Positions 24,052 through 32,051 of a stretch of 38,884 nucleotides of DNA are shown here, piece by piece (the stretch's first letter is position 1; each line of letters begins with the position of its first letter). A program made the position numbers and the translations under genes. Location of the stretch: the NCBI GenBank assembly GCA_027487315.1, contig JAIYDW010000182.1, positions 1-38,884 on the forward strand, written 5' to 3'. This stretch comes from Verrucomicrobiaceae bacterium (GTDB lineage Bacteria; Verrucomicrobiota; Verrucomicrobiia; Verrucomicrobiales; Verrucomicrobiaceae). The notes beneath the pieces were generated by a model. The model saw only the letters and a list, made by a program, of their open reading frames with translations. It searched no databases and had not been told where the DNA came from.

Positions 24052-25849
24052 ATGGGTCCGTGAGCGGTCGGTTATCTTTGACGACGATGTCCCGGCACTG
24101 TTTCAGCAGCACCGGTTGCGAGTCGTCCTGGGGCGATGCTTTGCCGGTGAGCGCACGAGGCTTGCCGGAGTTTTCAAAAGTGTTGCCCGTGATGCTGCCG
24201 CCGGACACGAGGCTGAACTCAATGGCACGTCGGCCTGAGTTGATGAAGCGGTTGCCTTGCACGGTGAGGTCGCTCAGCAACGGCGTGCTGGCGGCGTAAT
24301 TCAACGACTGAAAGCCGGCCGACAGCGCCACGCCATCGGGATGGATAGCGACGTCTTCGAAGACGTTGTCGAGGATGCGGATGCCGTGACAGAGGCCGCC
24401 TTCGTTGCGGGTGAAGAAATTGCTCGCCAACTCGATCCCAGAGCCGATGCGGGTGAAGCGGCAGTTGCGCAGCGTGCCTCCGCGGCTGCCTTGAATGAGA
24501 AACCGCTGGTAGCAATCGCGGAAATCGCAGTCGCGGACTTCCCAGCCGTTGTTTTGCCAGCGCGGATTCTCCGCCACGGCCCGGGCCAGAGGCGCGGCAT
24601 CGCGGTCGAGCGTCAGTTCCAGATGCTTCGCTGACTCGACGACGGCGCTTCCCAGCGGTGCGCCGGTTTGCGAGTCATAGAACTGCAGCCGATCGCCGGG
24701 ATGGGCGGGCATCTCGGAATCGCGATGCAGCGTGATCGTGCGGCCTGAGACCTTCTCGATGTAACCCCAGAGGCCGTTGAAATTGATCAGGTCGTCGGTG
24801 GTGTGCAGCATGGTGCAGCCAACGAGCGTGCTGCCACGCTCCATTCCGCCGCTGAGGAAGCCATCGGAGCCCTGCCAGTGACAGGTGCCCGGTCGCGGGC
24901 CGAAGAAGCAGTCGTTCCAAAGATGCCCGCCGCCGCCACGCGCTTCGAGCAGGCCGCCTTTGGTGATGTAGTTGCGCACGCCGACGAACGTCATGCCGGT
25001 GCAGCCGATGACGCCAATCGCCGTGGTGGAGGTGCGGATCAGGCACAAGCCATCGCCCACTTGCAGCGTGCCGCTGGTGCCATAAGCACGCATCCACGCG
25101 GGATCGCTGTTGGCCTTCAGCAGTTCGGACTTCGCATCCAGCACGACCCAAAAGCGTCCGTGCGCCGTGCCTGGTTCCACGCGGCTAAAGTTCAGCCCGG
25201 CCTGGCTGGTGACCTGAAAGGAATAGAAAGCAGCGCAGAACGTGCCGTCGCCATTGAAAGGCACCAGCCGCCCACTCGTGGTTCCACCGGCCTTCGTGAG
25301 ATCGAGCGTGCCTTGCGTCGCCTCGATCTCGATGCGGTTTCCCTCCGTGTCGATCTGCGTGATGCGGCCCTCCATGCAGCCACGCGGATCACGATCCAGC
25401 GTGGCCCCCTCCAGCGTCACATGGCTGCAATCGACAAAGCCAAGCGCGAAGTGATTGCTGGGCCATGCGTCCGGCGGCAGATCGAACCAAAACGTGACCC
25501 CATGCGCGACGATGCGAAACGGCTTCGCGGAGTCGCGCTTCAGGCCGCGAAAATCCAGCGCATACACCGGGCCGTCCTTATCCCAGGTCTCCTGACCAAA
25601 GCGATAGTCCCCCGGAGCCAGCGTCACCGACTCCGCCCCCGCCTCAAACGCCTTCCGCACCATCGGCACGACCTGCGCCCCCTTCGCCCGCTGCTCCACT
25701 TTCTCCGCCTCAGTGAACACCGGCCCGGCAGGCAGATCAAAGCTGAACCGATACTCCGCAGCCGGTGACGGCGAGACAGGATCGCGAGCATAGGCGGCGT
25801 GGAGCGAAGTCAGCGACAGAGCGGCGAGGAATAGAAGCGTGGATCTCAT
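24050..25849 (-). CDS. Secreted right-handed beta-helix protein, paralog B
   Basis: A 599-residue protein from the ATG at 25849 (MRSTLLFLAALSLTSLHAAYA, a signal peptide). An in-frame extension to 25909 is encoded by a repeat and is unlikely to be real. It matches paralog A (19990-21942) over its whole length: AEYRFSFDLPAGPVFTEAEK, GAESVTLAPGDYRFGQETW, VTFWFDL, GCMEGRITQIDTEGNRIEI, FGPRPGT, TTDDLINFNGLWG. Late coils (LRNCRFTRIGSGIEL, IRILDNVFEDVAI) show the beta-helix ladder. It is the first gene of the minus-strand glycan operon. There is no Shine-Dalgarno sequence, because the palindromic element sits one base from the start codon. Probably a polysaccharide lyase or glycosidase; not proven. 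Confidence 0.9.
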   Translation of the reverse strand: MRSTLLFLAALSLTSLHAAYARDPVSPSPAAEYRFSFDLPAGPVFTEAEKVEQRAKGAQVVPMVRKAFEAGAESVTLAPGDYRFGQETWDKDGPVYALDFRGLKRDSAKPFRIVAHGVTFWFDLPPDAWPSNHFALGFVDCSHVTLEGATLDRDPRGCMEGRITQIDTEGNRIEIEATQGTLDLTKAGGTTSGRLVPFNGDGTFCAAFYSFQVTSQAGLNFSRVEPGTAHGRFWVVLDAKSELLKANSDPAWMRAYGTSGTLQVGDGLCLIRTSTTAIGVIGCTGMTFVGVRNYITKGGLLEARGGGGHLWNDCFFGPRPGTCHWQGSDGFLSGGMERGSTLVGCTMLHTTDDLINFNGLWGYIEKVSGRTITLHRDSEMPAHPGDRLQFYDSQTGAPLGSAVVESAKHLELTLDRDAAPLARAVAENPRWQNNGWEVRDCDFRDCYQRFLIQGSRGGTLRNCRFTRIGSGIELASNFFTRNEGGLCHGIRILDNVFEDVAIHPDGVALSAGFQSLNYAASTPLLSDLTVQGNRFINSGRRAIEFSLVSGGSITGNTFENSGKPRALTGKASPQDDSQPVLLKQCRDIVVKDNRPLTDP

Positions 25850-25850
25850 G

Positions 25851-25912
25851 AAAGTAGCTGCGGCTTTAGCCGCATTCAATGCATACACGTCGGCTGAAGC
25901 CGAAGCCACTTT
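25851..25912. repeat. REP/BIME-like palindromic element, copy B
   Basis: A 62-base element with ends AAAGTAGCT and AGCCACTTT. The hairpins are TGCGGCT-TT-AGCCGCA (left) and TCGGCT-GA-AGCCGA (right). It lies one base upstream of the start codon of the beta-helix gene, in its mRNA leader, where a ribosome-binding site would normally be. Two stable hairpins at that spot could reduce or gate translation. Confidence 0.87.
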
Positions 25913-25964
25913 ATCGAATCTCCGCCAACATCTGCAACTCTTCAGTGCAGAGTGGCCGATGGTG

Positions 25965-25978
25965 AATCGTGCACGATT
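25965..25978. promoter_or_regulatory. Perfect 14-base palindrome, candidate operator of the glycan operon
   Basis: AATCGTG-CACGATT is fully self-complementary and lies about 115 bases upstream of the first beta-helix gene, in the 140-base gap after the HxlR gene. A looser inverted repeat CTGCA/TGCAG lies next to it at 25932-25950. Nothing else in the gap looks functional, so this is the best candidate for transcriptional control of the operon. The regulator is unknown. Confidence 0.45.
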
Positions 25979-26053
25979 GGTTTGCCGGGTGAACTGTTTT
26001 TCATGCGAGACGAAGGATAAGTCGTTGGCAGAAGATGGCGGATTAAAAGTTCT

Positions 26054-26419
26054 CTATTTTTCCGATGTAGGGATCGTCCCCGGCACCCATGTGAGGCCCC
26101 ACTCCTGAAGGGCGCTCAGGATGGGCAAGAGAGCTTTGCCTTTGGAGGTGAGCTGGTAGGCGAGCCTCTTTGAGCCTTCGGAGATGGGAACTTGAACAAC
26201 GAGTTGTTCCTCTGTGAGACGCTCGAGTCTGTCGCTGAGAATATTGGTCGGGATACGCTCTGGAGAGGCAGCAAAGTCTTTGAACCGGGTGCTGCCGCTG
26301 GCGAGGTCGCGGATGAGCAACAAGGTCCACCGGTCTCCGATGATGTCCAAGGCGCACGCCAAGGGGCAGGAAGACCGGTGGGCCTGTGGTTTGGCACTTT
26401 TAATGAGGCTGGGCTTCAC
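26054..26419 (-). CDS. HxlR family transcriptional regulator
   Basis: A 121-residue winged-helix protein beginning at a GTG at 26419, overlapping the 3' end of the RND pump gene by 20 bases. The signature CPLACALDIIGDRWTLLLIR near residues 18-37, with the Cys conserved in this family, is followed by FKDF and ERIPTNILSDRLERLTEEQLV, the HTH and wing. HxlR proteins are dimeric and often sense aldehydes, quinones or oxidative stress through that cysteine. As the last gene of the efflux operon it may modulate the operon or a separate target. Its stop is followed by the intergenic palindrome at 25965-25978, a possible target. Confidence 0.9.
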   Translation of the reverse strand: MKPSLIKSAKPQAHRSSCPLACALDIIGDRWTLLLIRDLASGSTRFKDFAASPERIPTNILSDRLERLTEEQLVVQVPISEGSKRLAYQLTSKGKALLPILSALQEWGLTWVPGTIPTSEK

Positions 26420-29400
26420 CTTGCGGGTTGGGATGGTTGTATTCCCCTGGGTCCACGCGGAACCAGATGGCGTAGAGGGCAGGCAGGAAGGCCAGCGTCA
26501 GCACCGTGCCGACGGCGGTGCCGCCGATGAGCACGTAAGCCATGGAACCCCAGAAGACGGAATGCGTCAGCGGCATGAACGCCAGCACGGCCGCGAGGGC
26601 GGTGAGAATGACCGGGCGTGATCTTTGCACGGTGGCCTCGATGATGGCTTGATAGGGAGTGTGCCCTTCTTGCTGATTGGTGTGGATTTGGCCGATCAAA
26701 ATGAGGGTATTCCGCATGAGGATGCCCGAGAGACCAATCAAGCCGAGGATGGCATTGAATCCAAAGGGTTGCTGGAAAAGCAGCAATGCCGGAACGGCTC
26801 CGATGAGCCCGAGCGGGCCCGTCAGCATGACCATCCACATGGCCGAGAAGGAGCGCACTTGGACGATGATGATCGCCAGCATGAACAGCAACATGACCGG
26901 GAACAGCGGAGCAAGAGCGACGTTGGCTTTGGATGACTCCTCGCTCGAACCTGCGACTTCAATGCGGTAGCCGTCGGCAAGCGATGCACGCAGGGGTTCA
27001 AGTTTGGCCCAGATGGCGGCGGAGACATCTGGCGGCTGGGTTGTTTCACTGTTGTCGCCACGGACGGTCACGGTTGGCTCACGGTCGCGACGTTTGATGA
27101 GCGGGGCTTCGGATTGAACTTCGATGCTCCCGATCTGAGTGAGCGGGATGGTTTTACCACTCCGATTCATGAGCGTGAAGTTCTCCAGCCTGGCTGGGTC
27201 GAGCCGATCTTCACCTGAGCTACGGACCATGAGGCTGACTGCACGGATGTCTTCACGGACCTGTGTGATCGTCATGCCGTTGAGGAGGAACTGAAGCTGC
27301 TGCGATACTTCCTGGGGTGAGAGGCCGATGAGCTGCAAACGCTCTTGATTCAAAACGATCTGCAGTCTGGGCACTCGCTCGCCCCAGTCCACGTTGACCG
27401 TGCGCATGTTTGGATCGCCACGCATGATCTCAGCCACGGAGTTGGCGATTTCACCAAGCTTTGACGGATCAGGCCCGCTGACACGAAAGGCGACGGGAAA
27501 TGGCGAGTAGGGGCCGAAAACCAACTGGCTGGCGCGTATCCGGGCTTCCACGGCCAAACCGTCAACGGCAGCCTGCCGAAGGCGTATCTTGAGGCTGTCT
27601 CTTGCCTCGGCATTCGGTGTTAGAACCACGATTTTAGCAAAGGATGGATCCGGCAATTCGGGATTGTAAGAGAAGAAGAAGCGGGGTGCTCCGGCTCCGA
27701 TATAGGCGGTGACGGTTTTGGCTTCAGGCTGCTTCGCCAGCCAGCTTTCGACTTTCTTAACCGCAGCGCTCGTTGTCTCGATGCTGGTGCCCAGTGGTAG
27801 CTGGACTTCCACCAATAGCTCAGGCCGGTCTGACTGAGGGAAGAACTGCTTCTTCACGGGCACCATGCCAGCGCCAGCGGTCACGAAGGCGACAAGGACA
27901 AGCGCGGCCACCGTGTATTTCCTCCGCACACACCAGACGACGAAACGCCGCAAGCGCTGGTAGCCAGGAGTGGAATAGAGTCCTGCATGGCCTTCTGCGG
28001 GCGGTTTGATATCCGGCAGGAGCTTCACGCCAAGGTAAGGGGTGAAAACCACGGCCACGATCCATGAGACGATCAGGGAGAATCCGACAATCCAGAAAAT
28101 GTTGCCGGCATACTCGCCTGCCGTGGATCGGGCGAAGCCCACGGGCACAAATCCGACCACCGTCACCAGTGTGCCCGAGAGCATGGGGCCAGCGGTGTGA
28201 CTCCACGCGTAGGCTGCGGCCTGGATGCGGTTCATGCCCTCTTCCATTTTCACCACCATGGACTCGATGGCGATGATGGCGTCATCCACCAGCAGCCCGA
28301 GGGAAATGATGAGTGCCCCGAGAGTGATACGATCAAACACACGGTCTGTGAGCTTCATGATGACAAACACCACGCCGAGCGTCAGCGGAATGGCTGCCAC
28401 CACGACGATCCCCACCCGCCATCCGAGGCTCAAGAGGCTAACCAGCATGACCACACCGACGGCCATCGCGAACTTGATCATGAACTCATTCACGGCAGAG
28501 CTGATGTTGACGGCTTGGTCGGTGATCTTTTTCAGACTCACGCCCAGAGGCAAATTGGATGCAATCTTGGTGCTCTCTGACTGAAGTGCATCTCCCAGCT
28601 CCAGCCCATTCCAACCGTCTCTCATGACCACGCTCAACAGCAGCGATGACTGCCCGTTGTGACGCACAAGGAAGGTGGCGGGGTCCTCGTAGCCACGTTT
28701 GACCTCAGCAATGTCTGACAGTTTGAAACTCCGCTGCCCGGCCACAATCGGGGTATCGCGCACCTTGTCGAGGGTGGTGTAAGCTCCGTCCAGCCGGACG
28801 AACACTTGCTTTCCATCGGTATCCACGGAACCGGCTGGAGTGACGGCGTTCAGTCGTGCCAGAGCGTTGAAGACATCGGCTGGCGAGATGTTCAACGAGG
28901 ACAACCGTGCGTTGGAGAACTCGACAAAGATCCGCTCCTGTTCCTCGCCGACGATGTCCACCTTCTTGACGCCCGGCACATGCAGAAACCGTTGCCGGAG
29001 ATCCTCGGCGGTGCGGGTGAGCTGGTTCATTGGCATTCCAGGTGCCTCGATTGAATAGAGAGCGAAGGAGACATCGGAATACTCATCGTTCACAAACGGC
29101 CCCATGGTGCCTTGCGGCAGTTTGCGAGCCTCATCCCCCAGCTTCTTCCTGGCTTGGTAGAACTGTTCCGCCACTTCCTTCGGCGGCGTTTTGTCGCTGA
29201 GCTGGAGGGTCATCAAGGCCAGGCCGGGACGTGTGATGGTCTCGACGCGGTCATACCAGCTTAGCTCTTGGAGTCGCTTTTCCATCGGCTCTGCCACGAG
29301 GTCCTGCATCTCCTGGGCAGTGGCTCCGGGCCACACGGCAGACACGGTGAGCACTTTGATCGTGAAAGATGGATCCTCTGCGCGTCCCAGGTGAAAGTAG

Positions 29401-29492
29401 GCGTAGATGCCTGCAAACGCTGAGGCGATGATGAGGAAGAGGGTGATGGCGCGTTCCCGCACCGCCAGTGCGGAGAGATTAAAGGCTTGCAT
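26400..29492 (-). CDS. RND efflux pump permease (AcrB/HAE1-like)
   Basis: A 1030-residue inner-membrane permease, the usual RND length. TM1 is at about 14-34 (ITLFLIIASAFAGIYAYFHL), followed by the first large periplasmic loop (AVWPGATAQEMQDLVAEPMEKRL). TM4 carries the proton-relay pair in LGLLVDDAIIAIES. TM10 has LSGILMRNTLILIGQI, with Arg at the position of the AcrB relay Lys, a variant shared by a subgroup of RND pumps. The sequence is complete with no frameshift. The gene overlaps the adaptor gene upstream by 14 bases and the HxlR gene downstream by 20. With the adaptor (29479-30594) and outer-membrane protein (30621-32051) it forms a complete tripartite exporter. The substrate is unknown; the SDR and two regulators hint at an electrophile or drug. 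Confidence 0.95.
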   Translation of the reverse strand: MQAFNLSALAVRERAITLFLIIASAFAGIYAYFHLGRAEDPSFTIKVLTVSAVWPGATAQEMQDLVAEPMEKRLQELSWYDRVETITRPGLALMTLQLSDKTPPKEVAEQFYQARKKLGDEARKLPQGTMGPFVNDEYSDVSFALYSIEAPGMPMNQLTRTAEDLRQRFLHVPGVKKVDIVGEEQERIFVEFSNARLSSLNISPADVFNALARLNAVTPAGSVDTDGKQVFVRLDGAYTTLDKVRDTPIVAGQRSFKLSDIAEVKRGYEDPATFLVRHNGQSSLLLSVVMRDGWNGLELGDALQSESTKIASNLPLGVSLKKITDQAVNISSAVNEFMIKFAMAVGVVMLVSLLSLGWRVGIVVVAAIPLTLGVVFVIMKLTDRVFDRITLGALIISLGLLVDDAIIAIESMVVKMEEGMNRIQAAAYAWSHTAGPMLSGTLVTVVGFVPVGFARSTAGEYAGNIFWIVGFSLIVSWIVAVVFTPYLGVKLLPDIKPPAEGHAGLYSTPGYQRLRRFVVWCVRRKYTVAALVLVAFVTAGAGMVPVKKQFFPQSDRPELLVEVQLPLGTSIETTSAAVKKVESWLAKQPEAKTVTAYIGAGAPRFFFSYNPELPDPSFAKIVVLTPNAEARDSLKIRLRQAAVDGLAVEARIRASQLVFGPYSPFPVAFRVSGPDPSKLGEIANSVAEIMRGDPNMRTVNVDWGERVPRLQIVLNQERLQLIGLSPQEVSQQLQFLLNGMTITQVREDIRAVSLMVRSSGEDRLDPARLENFTLMNRSGKTIPLTQIGSIEVQSEAPLIKRRDREPTVTVRGDNSETTQPPDVSAAIWAKLEPLRASLADGYRIEVAGSSEESSKANVALAPLFPVMLLFMLAIIIVQVRSFSAMWMVMLTGPLGLIGAVPALLLFQQPFGFNAILGLIGLSGILMRNTLILIGQIHTNQQEGHTPYQAIIEATVQRSRPVILTALAAVLAFMPLTHSVFWGSMAYVLIGGTAVGTVLTLAFLPALYAIWFRVDPGEYNHPNPQGEAQPH

Positions 29493-30594
29493 CGGAGAAA
29501 TTTGGCTGGGTTGTGATTCGGATGGTTTGGCCCTCGTGCAGCATGTGTGCTCCGAGCGCGATGACGGTCTCTTCGGGCTTCACTCCGCTGGAGAGAACCG
29601 CTTCGTCTTTGCCAATGCGGTCCACTTTCACCGCGCGAAACTTCACGGATGAAGATTCATCCACGATCCAGACGCCGGGGCCTGTGCCGCTGTCATGGAC
29701 GGCACCGATGGGTAGCGAAAGAGCGAGGCTTCCAGGGGCTTGAGGCGATGTGATCGTCACCACCACCGTCGAACCCAAGGGTGCTTGTGCAGCGGCACCC
29801 TCCAGCACATAGCGTGCTTCAAACGTTCGGCTCATCGGGTCCGCTGCATCGGAAAGCTCGCGTAGCTTGGCTCCATAGACAGGTGTCTTTTGACCATACA
29901 ACTGCGCTGTGGCCGCACTGCCCAAAGCTGGGCGCAGACCTTCCGGAAGATGAATCAAGGCCTCTCGCGGGCCATCTTGTGCCAACTGAATCACCATCTG
30001 CCCGGCTGACACCACCTGTCCGGGTTCACCCGTGGTCTTCACAATCACGCCATCGGCATCCGCCAGCAGCTCGGCATAAGTGCTCGCGTTGTTGGTGACC
30101 TTTGCCTGTGCTTCGGCTGCTTCAAGGAGCGCCTTCGAGCTGTCGAGTGAGGCCCGAGCCAAGTCATACTCCTGGTTTGAAATGGCACCTGTTTTGACCA
30201 GCCCTGCCACTCTGGCTTCATCTGCTTTTGTCTGGATGTATCTTGCCCGGGCGGCTGCCACATTCGCCTGCTGTGCTGCGACAGAGAGTTGAAGGTCCAC
30301 CGCATCCAGCTTCATGAGAAGCTGGCCCTTTTTGACGTGCTGCCCGACGCTGACAAAGCGCTCCAGCACTTTCCCACCGACTCGGAAGCCGAGGGCACTG
30401 ACGACTCGTGCATCTACGACTCCGGTGAAGGTGCGTTGCGTTGCTTGAGCAGGTTTCGCATGGCAGACAGCCACCGTCGGAGGTTGAAGCCGGGGATCTT
30501 CAACCGAAGGCTTGGAGCATCCGGTGATCAGCAGCGCCGCTGTTAGGCCGCTCGCCAGCAAGCGAACGTGTGAATGTTGTTTGGGTGTAGTCAT
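29479..30594 (-). CDS. RND periplasmic adaptor (membrane fusion) lipoprotein
   Basis: A 371-residue protein from the ATG at 30594 (MTTPKQHSHVRLLASGLTAALLITGCSKP). LITGC is a lipobox, so it is a lipid-anchored periplasmic adaptor. Features in order: N-terminal strand TFTGVVDARVVSALGFRVGGKV, lipoyl half-motif FVSVGQHVKKGQLLMKLD, alpha-helical hairpin from about 90 to 165 (AAQQANVAAARARYIQTKADEARV...), second lipoyl half (ADGVIVKTTGEPGQVVSAGQMVI), then beta-barrel and membrane-proximal domains to the end. It links the RND permease to the NodT-type channel. It lies 26 bases downstream of the outer-membrane gene. Confidence 0.93.
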   Translation of the reverse strand: MTTPKQHSHVRLLASGLTAALLITGCSKPSVEDPRLQPPTVAVCHAKPAQATQRTFTGVVDARVVSALGFRVGGKVLERFVSVGQHVKKGQLLMKLDAVDLQLSVAAQQANVAAARARYIQTKADEARVAGLVKTGAISNQEYDLARASLDSSKALLEAAEAQAKVTNNASTYAELLADADGVIVKTTGEPGQVVSAGQMVIQLAQDGPREALIHLPEGLRPALGSAATAQLYGQKTPVYGAKLRELSDAADPMSRTFEARYVLEGAAAQAPLGSTVVVTITSPQAPGSLALSLPIGAVHDSGTGPGVWIVDESSSVKFRAVKVDRIGKDEAVLSSGVKPEETVIALGAHMLHEGQTIRITTQPNFSDASL

Positions 30595-30620
30595 AGTCGT
30601 GGGGTGTTGTGAAAGGTTGA

Positions 30621-32051
30621 TTAGTGAGTGGCGGCCCAACTTCCGCCGAGTGCCTTGACGAGTTGGACGGACGCAATGAGGCGCTGGCCTGTCAGTTGAA
30701 CCCTGGCTCGTTGAGCTTGCAGAGCCTCCCGGTCGGCATCCACGACCTCCAGGTAGCTCACGACGCCTGCTTCATATCTCTGGCTGGCCAGTTCAGCGCC
30801 ACGGCTGCTGCTGGTGACGACGCGGTCGAGAGCAGCGGACTGCTCGGCCAGAAATCGGATGCCTGCGAGACTGCTCTCCACATCGCCAAAGGCCACGAGA
30901 ACACTCTGGCGATAACGTGCGACCGCCTCCTGGTAGCCGGACTTTGATCTGCGGTAGTTGGCAAGATTTCGACCACCCGCGAAAATAGGCAGCGAGACAC
31001 TCGGACCGATGGACCATGCCCGGCTGTCCCAACTGAACACGTCCTGAAAGTCAGCGCTGACGCTGCCCCCCGAGCCGGTGAGGCTTACCGCCGGAAAGAA
31101 GGAGGCCTTGGCCACACCGATGCGAGCGTTTGCGGAAGCCAACTGGCGCTCAGCTTCGGCCACATCGGGGCGTCGTTCGAGCAGATCCGAGGGAAGCCCG
31201 GAAGGGATGCTTGGCGGTGTCGGTTTCCAGTCCTGACCTTTGCCACCTGAGGCAGCGGGAAAGGAAAAGGTGGAAGGATTGGCTCCGACGAGAATCGCCA
31301 GAGCATTCTCCAACTCTGCCCGCCTCTTGCTGAGGCCTGCCTTTTCGGCCTCGGTGCTCGCCAAGGCTGTTTCTGCCCGGGTAACGTCGAGTTCATTGCC
31401 CGCACCGCCTTTCGATTTGTTCACTACCAGCTCTAGCTGCTTCTTTCTCAACTGCACCGTGTCTGCGAGCGTCAGGAGTTCCGCATCGAGTGCCCGCAGG
31501 GAGAAGTAATGCTGCGCCACATCCGCATGAAGAATGAGCAACACGCCGTGGAACGCTGCCAGCGAAGCTTCCGCATCAGCACGAGCACTCTCGGCACTGC
31601 GGCGGACGCGGCCCCACAGGTCAATCTCATAGCTCAAGTCCAACGGCACCCGGAACTGGTTTGCCGTGATGCCGCCGAAGCTAGGCACTTGATTCGCAGA
31701 GAACTTCATCCGCGAAAAACTCGAGCCTGAGGCAATCTGCGGCAGCAGTTCACCGCTCGCCACTCTGGCCGCACTCCTGGCCTGATCCACGCGGGCGATG
31801 GCTGCCTGCACTTGCTGGTTCGCCTCAGCAGCCCTGCTCTGAAGGCTGTTGAGTGCCTGGTCATTGAAAACGGTCCACCAGTTGCCTTTGGGCAGGTTAT
31901 CCGTTGGCTGTCCTTTCTTCCACGAGCCAGCATCGGCACCCTTAAACTCAGATGGAACCGCATCGGCAGGCCGCTTGTAGTCCGGGCCAACGACACAAGC
32001 CGACAGCGTAAGCAGGATCACCGAGGTAGATGCAATAAGTCGAGCCTTCAT
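30621..32051 (-). CDS. NodT-type outer-membrane efflux lipoprotein
   Basis: A 476-residue TolC-superfamily protein with signal and lipobox LTLSAC (residues about 14-19), then VVGPDYKRPADAVP, the standard opening of the NodT family. NWWTVFNDQALNSLQSRAAEAN (about 57-78) starts the first helical hairpin. LDLSYEIDLWGRVRRSAESARAD (about 137-159) and LPSDLLERRPDVAEAERQLASANARIGVAKASFFP (about 284-318, the canonical mid-motif) are diagnostic. The repeat half ends with RYEAGVVSYLEVVDADREAL. It supplies the outer-membrane channel of the RND exporter. Its ATG overlaps the SDR stop by four bases, so the two are coupled. Confidence 0.94.
   Translation of the reverse strand: MKARLIASTSVILLTLSACVVGPDYKRPADAVPSEFKGADAGSWKKGQPTDNLPKGNWWTVFNDQALNSLQSRAAEANQQVQAAIARVDQARSAARVASGELLPQIASGSSFSRMKFSANQVPSFGGITANQFRVPLDLSYEIDLWGRVRRSAESARADAEASLAAFHGVLLILHADVAQHYFSLRALDAELLTLADTVQLRKKQLELVVNKSKGGAGNELDVTRAETALASTEAEKAGLSKRRAELENALAILVGANPSTFSFPAASGGKGQDWKPTPPSIPSGLPSDLLERRPDVAEAERQLASANARIGVAKASFFPAVSLTGSGGSVSADFQDVFSWDSRAWSIGPSVSLPIFAGGRNLANYRRSKSGYQEAVARYRQSVLVAFGDVESSLAGIRFLAEQSAALDRVVTSSSRGAELASQRYEAGVVSYLEVVDADREALQAQRARVQLTGQRLIASVQLVKALGGSWAATH

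Noticed and set aside
25850-25909. N-terminal extension of the first beta-helix protein
   Set aside because: Encoded by repeat copy B; the signal peptide begins at 25849.
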